Shown here piece by piece: positions 35,664 through 45,800 of a stretch of 64,000 bases of DNA. Both the position numbers and the translations under genes were made by a program. The number at the start of each line of letters is the position of its first letter. The first letter of the stretch is position 1. This stretch comes from Drosophila pseudoobscura (Eukaryota; Arthropoda; Insecta; Diptera; Drosophilidae): assembly GCF_009870125.1 (NCBI RefSeq), contig NC_046680.1, forward strand, positions 6,200,001 through 6,264,000, written 5' to 3'. The notes beneath the pieces were generated by a model, which saw nothing but the letters and a program-made list of their open reading frames with translations, ran no database searches and was not told where the DNA came from.

Positions 35664-37245
35664 TTATTTCGACTTGATATTGGTCGCCAGATCGTCATCG
35701 GACGTCGCTGTGGCCGTTGGGGCCGCCACTTCGTCACTGGAGGGGACGGACACAATTTCGGGTTGGATCTCAACGGTCTTGGCCGTGCTCAGGCTTGGCT
35801 CACGCTCCTCATCGGACTCCGTCGACTCTCGAATTAGCTGGAGAGGGTTGATTAGCTTGCTATCTTGCACCTTGTACATATCACAGGTTTCGTTCACATA
35901 GCGGTTGAACACGTCCGGCTTGTCGGCATACACATGGTGGCCGGCGCCAGTTACGATCTTGATGTCCACCATGTTGCTGCCCCGCTGAGACTTGATCTTC
36001 TCGCCCGAGGAGGAGTCGATCCAGGAACGGGACCCGTATATGAATGTGATGGGTATATCGCTGCGCACATCCTTGATTCGGTTGATCATCGGGTGCTTGG
36101 CCCAGCCGAAGGACTGCATCATGGTGTGGAAGGCCGACTCGCCGCTGGGATGCTGGGCGTTGCACTGATGTATGTACTGGGGCAACAGGTTGATGTCCTC
36201 CTCGATTGTGGTCTGGAACTTGCGCATTATGTCCGGTCGCGTCTTTTGCACCACCCACTGGCCAAAGGGTCCAGCTGCCCGTAGGGCCCACAGCGGATTT
36301 AGCGGAGTCAGCACTCTCGCTATGGCCCTAACCCACAGGGGAATCTGTTTGGTGTTGTTGGGATCTGTGGGTTTCTCGGGGAATCCCCATGGGTCAGCCA
36401 GCACCAGATGCTTGACGCGCTCTGGATAGCTCAAGGCGTAGCTGGAGGCTATGAAGCCACCCATCGAGTGTCCCAGCAGGATCATGTCGTTGATGTTCAT
36501 CTCGCGCCGCCACTCCTCCACAGATTTGACGAACTGTTTCTCACACACAAGGGCATCCTTGGCGAAGGTGGGGCGAGAGCTGCGGCCAAAGCCGAGGATG
36601 TCCATGGCATAGACAGGTCGTCCCTTGGCAAAGGCATCTAGGTTCATCACCCATAGAGCTATGCCAGCCCCCAAGCCATGCAACAGGACCAACGGCACTT
36701 CCTTGGACTCTGTGTTCATGCTAAGTGTCCAGATCTTGTCAGCATCTCCCACAGCCGGACCGATGTCGACGAAAAATCCACGATAGGGCAGCTTCAAGTA
36801 CGAAAGAATCTTCTTTTCCACGGTACGCAACATGATCGGTGAGCTAGATGTCCAGTTAAATATCCATTTCCATAGCCAGAAACTGTTGTTTTTCGGATCC
36901 TGAAAGAGAAACGAAAACCATATTAAAATGTTGGCCAATCTAAATGCACTTTATCTACATTAATGTAAATTTTATGCTAACTGAGAGCTGGCCCCCTGTC
37001 TAGTCCATCCCCCAGCGGTACACCGAATTACTTAACCCACGAGACACGAGACACGAGTCTATTGCGCAGTTGGACAGAAATCGACACCCAAGCTCATGGA
37101 TTTTCCTGTTCTGTTTGGCTTCCGCTTCGCTGCTCCTTACCTCTAGATCCATTCCCGAGTTAAATCTCTGGGCGACTGTGGGCAGCGGCAGTGCAGCATT
37201 TTTGGCGATGTTGGCATCGTTTGCCAATGTCAGCGATTCGCTCAT
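35664..37245 (-). CDS. puml: Alpha/beta hydrolase, ABHD4/5-like (pummelig)
   Basis: Two exons on the minus strand, 37141-37245 and 35664-36899, separated by a 241 bp intron, encode 446 residues. It has the oxyanion motif LLHGLGAG, the nucleophile elbow GHSMGG with Ser at about 180 and a C-terminal GAGHHVYAD that supplies the catalytic His and an HxxxxD acyltransferase motif. The serine is present, so unlike vertebrate ABHD5/CGI-58 the enzyme could be catalytically active, as in ABHD4. Fly pummelig (CG1882, recalled) controls fat storage as an N-acyl-phospholipid lipase or lysophospholipid acyltransferase. The C-terminal 60 residues are Ser/Glu-rich and probably disordered. Its start codon is about 870 bp from that of TTLL12, in divergent orientation. 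Confidence 0.9.
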
Positions 37246-38118
37246 TATGCTCTTAATTTAGATTTTCGTTACTCTTAAGTTTGTTGCGTCAGCGTGGGGG
37301 AAATTGTACAAATTTAGAAGGGGGCAAACAAAGCAAACCGCACAACTACTGAAAATTATTGTCTCTCCTCCACCATATGCGTCTTCTGTGTGTGCTTCCG
37401 CCTAGAGCTCAGAAATTTAAATGTATTGTTGAGACGAAAGTAAAATCTAATTGTACCCTTTCCTCGCCAGCTGTGTGTTTGTCGAGTTGTGATGACTTTG
37501 AACTTTTGTTAGATGGGATGTCTGGAATGCTTATCAATATTATGGTGAAATATATTTTGTAGGGCAGCGTAGTGGTCGGCAGGCCCTATCTTTCGTGCAA
37601 GCAACAAAAACAATTGCAGCTCTAGTCACACAACCAGCTGTTTCTGGCAGTGCTGGTAAACCAACCCAATTTTGCCAACACTGACGCTTCAGTACGACTG
37701 TATTCAGCAGGCGATCAGAAGGCCAAGTGCGTGTACTTCTTCCTTGTATAGTTGTCTATAAGTATATTCTGTTTATCAAATTAAATTAAAAATATAATTA
37801 AATATAATATAATGTACCAAACCTGTTAAATGGTGGCCGCACGTCAACAGCAAATGAGGCTCTGGTCACACAACTAGCAAAACAGTGCAGGTAACCGTGC
37901 GTATACTCGTCGGTTGTAGCCAAAAAACAACAAACATACATTTTGATAACATAACCGGGTCTTCTTCTTCTTGTCAATTGAAGATTTCAAAAAAGTTGTT
38001 ATCACAAAACCAAATAAAAACATATAGATGACCGGAAGGAAAAACTTATTCCGGATGAGATGTGACGAAGAAGCAGAAACCCTTACACTACGGTCACTCT
38101 AAACGGGACTCACGCGGA
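37246..38118. promoter_or_regulatory. Divergent promoter region, puml / TTLL12
   Basis: Two related boxes, TAGTCACACAACCAGC near 37623-37638 and TGGTCACACAACTAGC at 37863-37878, are spaced 240 bp apart in the same orientation. Their cores resemble the Motif 1 (M1BP) core promoter element YGGTCACACTR. They fit a bidirectional housekeeping promoter. Confidence 0.55.
38028..38102 (+). other. Upstream ORF in the TTLL12 leader
   Basis: A 24-residue reading frame (ATG at 38028, second in-frame ATG at 38055, stop TAA at 38100-38102) ends 16 nt before the TTLL12 ATG. It could dampen TTLL12 translation. It assumes transcription starts upstream of 38028. Confidence 0.45.
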
Positions 38119-40002
38119 ATGGATGGCATTAATAAATACAATGAATTTGTGGCTCTTCACAAGTCCCAATTGGAATCATTGTCTGTGCCAGTGCACCTTT
38201 GGCCAGCTCTTTATCGGAAGTTGGCTGCAGAAACCTTTGATGCCGGCGAGCTTCTGCAGCTGATGTTGATTGACTACGACGAGGATGAAGACGAACAGAA
38301 CAGCGCCGACGATGACGATAGCACCCACCCAGTGTTTGCCTTGGGAGTGGCCCGTGAACAGGGAATTAAAGCAAGCGATCCCCTAGCCGTTTACTTGATA
38401 GACCATTGTTGGACCTTTCGGCTGGACAGCGCCCGCCAGACCCTGGAACAGAACCCCCAACTGGCAGATCGATTGTCTGCCATAACCGGCGTGGATCTGG
38501 AGCATGAGCAACGCGTTGAGAAGATACTGAAACGCCTATGGAGGTACTGTCATGCCTATTCTATTCTCACCGGCGGTAACTCCGATGAGGAACGCATACC
38601 CATATGGTATGTGATGGACGAAATCGGTTCGGCCGTAAACCACTCGGATGACCCAAATTTCCGCCTTGTGCCATTCCTCTACCTCAATACCCAAACCACT
38701 TATAGTATTCTGTTTCCAATCAAAGATTGTGAGCAAAACGAGCTATTGACCCGGGATATGATCGAGTATGTGGCCAAGGATGCACCACAAAGAGCTGCCC
38801 TGCTATTGCCCTGGCGCGACGATAATTTAACTACCGAGAGCTTCTTGCAGGTGGAGCCCAGTGCTGACTACTTTACCAGCGGACACATACCAGAAACGTA
38901 TCCTAAAAGGAATACCAATGTCTTGCCAGCTCCGAATCGATGCGATTCGTTAAAGGTTTATGCTGAGTACGAGGTGGTCCGGCAGAATTTAACAGATACA
39001 AATTTCCTCTTGGTAAACGCTGAAGAGGAAGCCGATGTGTTGTGGCTCACCCACCACTTCAAAGAATTTGAGGAATTTTCCGAGAAGACGCCTCGTAAAT
39101 TCGTCAATCAGTTTCCATTTGAATACGTAATCACCATCAAAGATCTGCTCAGCATTGTGTGTCGTCGGGCAGCCAAAGAGCATCACGATGCAGCCACTTT
39201 GGAAACATATCCCGCCTGGTTGCCCACCACCTACAATCTGTCGACAGAGCTGACAGAGTTTGTCGCGTATTACCAGTCGAGGGCAGTCAAAGGTCTGGAA
39301 AACCATTGGATCGTCAAGCCCTGGAACCTGGCTCGCGGTCTGGACACTCACATAACCGACAATATTAAGCAAATTGTGCGTCTGCCAATCACTGGCCCTA
39401 AGATTGCCCAAAAGTATATCGAAAGACCTGTTCTGTTCCGTCGCACAGAGCTGGACTGTCGTGTCAAGTTCGATATTCGGTATGTCATACTGCTGAAGAG
39501 CGTTCAGCCCCTGGAAGCCTATGTCCATCGGAAGTTCTTTTTACGCTTTGCCAATCATCCCTTCTCCATGGACCACTTCGACGACTACGAGAAGCACTAC
39601 ACGGTGATGAACTACCAGGAGGAAGCGGAACTGCATCATATCAAATGCGATGACTTCCTGGCTCTCTGGCAGGACCAGTATCCGGAAAATGATTGGACAG
39701 TCATTGAGCAGCAAATCTGCGATATGCTGCTGGAGGTTCTTCAGTGTGCCTGCCAAGAGGCACCGCCCTGCGGTCTGGCCCCTTGCCGCCAGTCCCGGGC
39801 ACTCTATGCCGCCGACATCATGCTGAAATGGATGGACGAGGACAAGAAAGTCCTGCAGCCACAGTTGTTGGAAATCAATTGGACTCCCGACTGCAAGCGA
39901 GCCTGCGACTACTATCCCAACTTCTTCAATGACATTTTCAAGTTGCTTTTCCTGGACGAGCACAATAACGAGATCTTTAGACAATTGACGTCAGTCAACT
40001 AA
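38119..40002 (+). CDS. TTLL12: Tubulin-tyrosine ligase-like protein 12
   Basis: A single exon encodes 627 residues from ATG at 38119 (MDGINKYNEFVALHKSQ). The N-terminal part, including VPVHLWPALYRKLAAETFDA and IFLIDH-like YLIDHCWTF, matches the SET-like region of TTLL12, and the C-terminal half is the TTL domain (VKPWNLARG, DCRVKFDIRYVILL, LEINWTPDC). TTLL12 is a pseudo-ligase linked to tubulin and histone modification. The reading frame is open to 38059 but the codon before that is a stop and there is no ATG between, so 38119 is the start. An acidic insert (DYDEDEDEQN) follows the N-terminal helices. I recall the orthologue as CG1550. Confidence 0.92.
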   Translation: MDGINKYNEFVALHKSQLESLSVPVHLWPALYRKLAAETFDAGELLQLMLIDYDEDEDEQNSADDDDSTHPVFALGVAREQGIKASDPLAVYLIDHCWTFRLDSARQTLEQNPQLADRLSAITGVDLEHEQRVEKILKRLWRYCHAYSILTGGNSDEERIPIWYVMDEIGSAVNHSDDPNFRLVPFLYLNTQTTYSILFPIKDCEQNELLTRDMIEYVAKDAPQRAALLLPWRDDNLTTESFLQVEPSADYFTSGHIPETYPKRNTNVLPAPNRCDSLKVYAEYEVVRQNLTDTNFLLVNAEEEADVLWLTHHFKEFEEFSEKTPRKFVNQFPFEYVITIKDLLSIVCRRAAKEHHDAATLETYPAWLPTTYNLSTELTEFVAYYQSRAVKGLENHWIVKPWNLARGLDTHITDNIKQIVRLPITGPKIAQKYIERPVLFRRTELDCRVKFDIRYVILLKSVQPLEAYVHRKFFLRFANHPFSMDHFDDYEKHYTVMNYQEEAELHHIKCDDFLALWQDQYPENDWTVIEQQICDMLLEVLQCACQEAPPCGLAPCRQSRALYAADIMLKWMDEDKKVLQPQLLEINWTPDCKRACDYYPNFFNDIFKLLFLDEHNNEIFRQLTSVN

Positions 40003-40724
40003 TATATGTTCTTATCACTTATCCGTGTATTTCATTTCATTTAAACTATACACAAAACTTAATTATTTTGCATTTTGTACAATATACAAATAGGTGTATG
40101 CTTCTATGCGTGGGATGATAACTAATTATGGTTATGCTTATGCTTAGGGCCTAATCTAGGACAGACAAGTCAGCAAGTCAGTATTCAGTGGGTGGTGTGT
40201 CTATATAACTTATGGTCTATCATAGCTTGGATAAGGTAGGACAAATTCAAGTGTGGACAAAGTCTGTCTCTGTCTGTGTGGAGTTCAAAGAGTGAGAGCT
40301 TAATGCTAAAATGTTTTACAATTCTCAATTGCAAATGGCACTTGATGAACGATGTACGATAGTAAATGAAAGGCAATTTCCGTTTGTACCCAACTATAAA
40401 AGATACTTCCATGAATATACAAATATAAGGCAATTTATAAGGCACCCAAAAAGTCAAGGGAAATCAGAAATAGAATAAATACGTTCCAATGCGTAACAAA
40501 AAAGTCCTTCCGTAAAATAGCATAAGAATTTAAATCCATTCTTCACTCTTCTTGGCCTAACTCTGAATAATACAATTACCAACTAATAGTGTGTGAAAAT
40601 GCAGAGGAGAAAACCTCAATGAAATGAATGAATCTTACACTAGCTTCGTCTAACGTCTGGTTACCTCTAAGTGAATGCAACTACCGTATCGCTTACACAA
40701 CTAACTATCGACTATAACGGAGAC
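40003..40724. other. Convergent 3' ends of TTLL12 and sax
   Basis: AT-rich 3' UTR sequence for both genes. No reading frame is supported. Confidence 0.55.
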
Positions 40725-43355
40725 CTAAACGCAGGCCTCGTCAAAGTCCAAGCGTATCTTCTCATCTGCGGAAGCTAGCTTATGTATAGTCTTTTTGATG
40801 CGAAGGGCTGGCAGACGAACATTTGGGTTCTGGTGCCAGCACTCCTTCATTAGCTTGGACATGCCGGCCAGCAGCTGTAAAATAAAACCAATTAGAATTA
40901 AAATTCAGAAAATTACAAAGATTGACCTACAGAATCTGAGCTCCAGCGATTGGGAATGGAGGGTCTGTAATTGTCAGTGCAGACCACTTTGCGCATATCC
41001 TCAAAGCTGGGATCCATGGGCACCACATCATAGAAGGGCACTTTGTATTCCTCAGCAATGCCGCACGAGATGGTGCGGCGACAAACCTCCCACAGCACCA
41101 ATCCAAAGGCGTAAATATCCGTACGGCGCAAGGCCTCAAAGCATTCCAAGTCGATGCTCTCATCCAGAACCTCTGGTGCCATGTATCGCTTCGTGCCAAC
41201 CTTCGGGTTGTGGCCCAAGTCGAGCTGTCCCGTGACATGGGAGTGGGTGACAGCCAGGCCAAAGTCGGCTATCACACAGGTCCCATTCGAAGTGACCAAT
41301 ATGTTCTTTGACTTCAAATCTCTGTGCGCCATGGCTGGCTTTCCCTCAGTGCCGAAAATTTCCGTGTGCAGGTGGACCAAGCCGTTGGCTATCGACAGGC
41401 AGATCCAAATCATATCGTTGTGACTTAGGGCATTGCGATTCAAGTGATCGAACAGCGACCCCAGCGGGTAGTAGTGTGTCATGAGCCAGAGTTGGGTGCA
41501 CGAGTTTCGCGACGTCATATCAGAGCCAATGAAGCCGAGAATGTTCTCGTGGCGCAGCAAAACAGTGCTGCAAGAATGTAAGTCCAAGGATTGACTATCG
41601 TTTCAAAATTTGAGCAGCAAACGTCAGTTCTCACCTGTAGATTTCCGTCTCCCGCTTCCAGGATTCCTCGTCGCGACTGAAGAATATTTTGACGGCTATG
41701 CTCTCGCCATGCCAATGACCACGCCACACCTCGCCGTACTTGCCTCGCCCAATGCACTCGATCAAGGTCACCTGCTTGGCCAGGGTACGCTGCACTAGCA
41801 AGGGTAGACCACTGCCCGATCCAGACGTCACCGAATGCTGCAGGTATTCACGAAGGGTGCTGTCCCCGGCGCTGGTGGCACGCAACAGCTCATCATTGAC
41901 CAAATACGACTCGGGATCCTGTTTGGTGCGCGAGGCAGCCAAGCGCTTGCGGTGGCTCCGCCGTATATAATAGATCGCAACGGCGCCCAGCAGAGTTATG
42001 ATCAGAAAGGGTCCCAGAATGGCGGCGGACATCTTGCTGATGTTGCTGGTATCCGCTGTTATGACTGTCACATCGCCGCTGACGATCGGCGGCAGCTCGG
42101 GGAAATCTCCGCTGTTGCAGAAATCCCCGGTGCAGCAGGCCACGTTATACTTGGCAGCATTCCGCTTGGTCGGTCCATTTAGCTTATTCAGAGAGTTTTG
42201 GTTGCAAATCAGCGGCAATTGATCCGGTGATGTTGTGCAGCCCCGCCTAACGTTCTCCTGACCATCGGCATCCCGTGTGCGCGATTTCCAGCACTGAGGA
42301 AAATAGAAAAGTACCTCTGTCAAGGGGATGGATTCGTAGTTTAAATGAAAACACTCACCTGAATGGCATTCTGGCATGTGTGTGACAGCTCCAAAGGATC
42401 GAGACATGGCGGGTCACAGGAGTAGCATTTGTATCTGTTTATGGATAAATGGTAATTAACGAAGTGTGGAAGGCTTAGAAAAGTTTGCGCTTATGATCTA
42501 AAGCCACAGATAATCCCTCAAGCGTAGATTTTACCTTCTTTTCATGCGTCGCTTACTCTTTATGTGTCTCCTGTTCAGAGACAAGCAGCGTGAGAAATGG
42601 GGGTAGTGAAAGGGATTAGCAAATGAAACTTCTAGCCGGATGCCAGTGATTGTAATAATGACCCATGAATTCAAGTCTTAACGTAAATATGTATTTTTTT
42701 TCTAATATCACCTGGGATGCGTTTGCACCGAGTTCTGTGGCACGGCTGGGAACTCCTTTCCATTCATATGAGCGGGCAATTCCATGTCTATTTCCTGGTT
42801 CTCTTCCAGTAGGCGCTCACTGATTTCAGCTGTAAGACAACATGAAGATGTTACACATACACCGAAACACCGTCTCTCTCTCTCTGTCGCGTACACACAC
42901 CACACACAAAATTCTGTATACGCACAGAGCGTGCGTGTATGTGTGTGCGCGAGTAAATCATTAAGAAAATGCACTTTTATGCTTCGTACGCCCACGAAAG
43001 CGTACAATCCCCTTTATATAATGACATTTCCCAGGCGGAGTACGTCGAGTTTTCACTCATTTGAATGCAACCAACTTATTTTCAGCTCCCGCATCGACAT
43101 ATACGCAGCACAATCGGTCGGATCAGTAGCATATGAAAACAAATCAGGGCTGTCCAAACACACACAATAGCCATAGCCGTAGGCAGTTTTTCAATCACTT
43201 TGTGGAAGCTGCAGAAACCACCGTATGAGCGGTCTGCGATATGCTCCCGATTGCTGACACATCCAGCCAAAACGCGAGACCGAATCAAACGTACCTCGTG
43301 CATTTTTGCATACCAAAAATGACAATAGAAAAACTACAAATAAATGGGACTCCAT
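40725..43355 (-). CDS. sax: Saxophone, type I BMP receptor serine/threonine kinase
   Basis: Seven exons on the minus strand: 43295-43355, 42712-42829, 42535-42570, 42359-42434, 41635-42293, 40931-41567 and 40725-40874, giving 578 residues (566 without the 36 nt third exon). A signal peptide ([13 protein letters not shown]) leads a three-finger ectodomain with CYSCDPPC and the closing CCTGDFCN. The membrane helix is at about 185-207. The GS activation box TSGSGSGLP lies at about 253-261. The kinase has GRGKYGEV near 279, the VKIFF lysine near 299, HRDLKSKN and DFGLA. Sax signals for Gbb/Dpp through Mad. Every junction keeps frame with or without the 36 nt exon. A Motif 1-like box lies just upstream of the start codon. 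Confidence 0.95.
42535..42570 (-). other. sax: Candidate 36 nt cassette exon of sax
   Basis: It is flanked by a good acceptor (CTCTGAACAG) and a GTAAAA donor and is exactly 12 codons. It encodes the basic segment [12 protein letters not shown] at the exon junctions. Skipping it also keeps frame (AG|A gives Arg). It may be constitutive or alternative. Confidence 0.65.
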
Positions 43356-43377
43356 TGCTCCATTCCGTTTTGGGGGT

Positions 43378-43388
43378 GGTGTGACCAG
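43378..43388 (-). promoter_or_regulatory. Motif 1-like box upstream of sax
   Basis: TGGTCACACCA on the minus strand, close to the YGGTCACACTR core promoter element and about 25 bp upstream of the sax start codon. Confidence 0.45.
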
Positions 43389-45800
43389 AGGATGCCAGTC
43401 AATGTGACCGCGAAGGCATCGACCAAATATACCGAATTTAGCCTGTGCCTTTTTTTAAAAATAATTTGTTCTGTGATGCTCATATTCAGTCGGTGGAGCA
43501 GATTTAGAATGTTGTTCGGCAAAAACTGGCCCCTGAACCACTTTGATAGCCGAAAGCTCGAGAAAATCAGACAGTCGTTAAGGGTGAATGTGACGCAATT
43601 ACTGGGGAATATTTGATATTCAGCAGATAATTAATGGGTTTTAATATGTATTTGAAATACACTATTTATAATACATCCAAATAAACGTGTTGGGTTTAAA
43701 TATATCGCCACATTACGAACCGGTTAAAACTGCTAATGAAAATCGTTAAAAATGAAATGCAAAACTGACATGACAACGTTGCGACGTTTGTAATGTTGAA
43801 CTATTTTGTTTAATCCATGTTTTAGCCAAAATACAGTAAAAGCAAGGACTAAAAACTAGCCAATATTGTAGAAAATGTATTCATCAATGGGGTACAAGTA
43901 GCTAAAGGGCAGAGCTAAAGATTTTAGTTAGCCAGAATTATTCTACGGTAAACGAAATCCAATAAAAGCAAGTATTTAGGATAAGCCAGTTAAGTAAAAA
44001 ATTGATTCATCAATCGTACAAAATCATGTGGGCATGGAAAAATGTTCTATCTAGCTAGTAATATTTGTCGGAATATCAGAATCAAGGATTATGTATAATA
44101 GAACTTTAATTCGTCAGTATATTTACAGTATATTTTTTAAATGAGATGGTATATTTTGGTATATTTCTAAAATCGATATTAACATCGTTGTTTCTGCCAG
44201 CTCTAGAGCCGGTCGAACCAAAATAGTTTCTAGAACGTGAAACTGGTATTAAAAAAGAGGGATTTTCAACTAACAAAACAAAATTGTATTGCATATAATT
44301 CTGCTAAACGCATATTAACTCGATTTGAAGGTAAGTTTCGTTCTCTATTCAAGTTTTTCTCTTCTCCAGTTTGGAAAGGTCTCTAGAGTAGGCCTGCAAG
44401 AGACGATGCTGATTTGTTGTTCCACATCTAATACATGGAAAGGCATGGCACCTACATGCATATGTACATATTCAGGACCGTCGATGGCTGTTTATATGAT
44501 TTCTTCGCCGACCAGTATAGGCCCTCCTTTAATATCAAGTTTGGTCCGACCGGTTTCACATCATTAGAGAAAATCAATTAGTTTTACTCTGTATCGATCA
44601 AACAAGAGTTTTCCTTCCTTCCCCCTACCCCACACTCAACTCCGAACATGTGTTTGGTCACGTAACTGTTAACATTTTCCCAGTTTTCCTCTGGGAAAGG
44701 AAAGATACACACAAACCGAAGAGAAGAGTCTTCTATTCCCCTATCTCTCTTCCAGACTTGTGCTTGCATGTGAATACATGTTACTTACATTATTATCATT
44801 GGTCTTAAGTGTGTGGGTGGTGGTGGTAAATACGAAGGAAACCATAACATTTAGCATGGCTGCGCAACAAATCGCACTACATGGGGGAACACAATACATA
44901 GAGAACCTCGCTAACAGCAGAGGAAAACACAAACAATTGGGGGCAAGTGGTTTTTTCACTTATCAAGAGCCCCTCTCTGCGCAGCTCCTCCACGCTATTC
45001 GTTATTCTCTCAGTACCGACCGACCCCAACAGCCGGCATTTCGTGTAGCTCTCGCCTCATTTCTAAATTCTCGCTCGCCGCGCAAGCACCGTAATAAACA
45101 CACAAGTGAGTGAGTAGGGAGAGAGGAAGAGGGATCTAAGAAATGAAACTACGCAGTTTGTTTATTTATTGCTGAACAAATAAAATACGCATGGACTACA
45201 CGCTGCTTACATAATGCGATTCTTGTGTCCGCCGGCCACAACTACTACCACACCACTATAAAAGTTACCAAAACACAGTCGGGCCGGCAAATTTTGGCAG
45301 ACGACCTTACTGCGTCATAAAATTAAAATTTTTACGATTACCTGTAGATGAAGATTAGAATTTCGTGATACCTACATATATTTATTTGGGTGAGATTTAA
45401 TTTTGCTGAACGGGGGAAGGGAAGCCAAGACAAGACCTAGGGCAATTGTAGGTGAAACTCTTAAGAGCATTATATTCCTGCCGGTAGTTTCCGTTATCAC
45501 TGTTTCCAATACAAATGTACTTCCACTGGCATTGCATCAGCCGTTCTTAATTGCTTTCGTTCACCTTTTTCTCTTTCCAGAAGCACAGCTTGACTGTTTC
45601 AAAGGCATTTTCAACGGAAAATCAAAGTGTTCAAGTGTTTTAAGTATAACCCCACTCCACAACAAATCGAAAATAAAAAATATCCAGAAAATATTATTTG
45701 TGTAAGAAATATCCAAGTGCAAGTGCAAGTGCGGGAAGAGAGATCATAGATCCGAGAGAGCCGTTAGAGCCATTGTGTAGTGATCGTCAGACAGAGCGCT
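43389..45800. other. Spacer between sax and Nop17l
   Basis: 43.6-44.3 kb is AT-rich; at about 44118-44165 an inverted copy of the ATATACCGTAAATATACTGAC repeat also found at 61.9 and 63.2 kb is present. A CTCTTTCCAG acceptor ending at 45580 marks the probable 5' UTR exon of Nop17l. Other open frames do not resemble proteins. Confidence 0.5.

Noticed and set aside
38062-38118. GTG-initiated N-terminal extension of TTLL12
   Set aside because: There is a stop just upstream, no ATG and no acceptor with a pyrimidine tract; GTG starts are not expected in flies.
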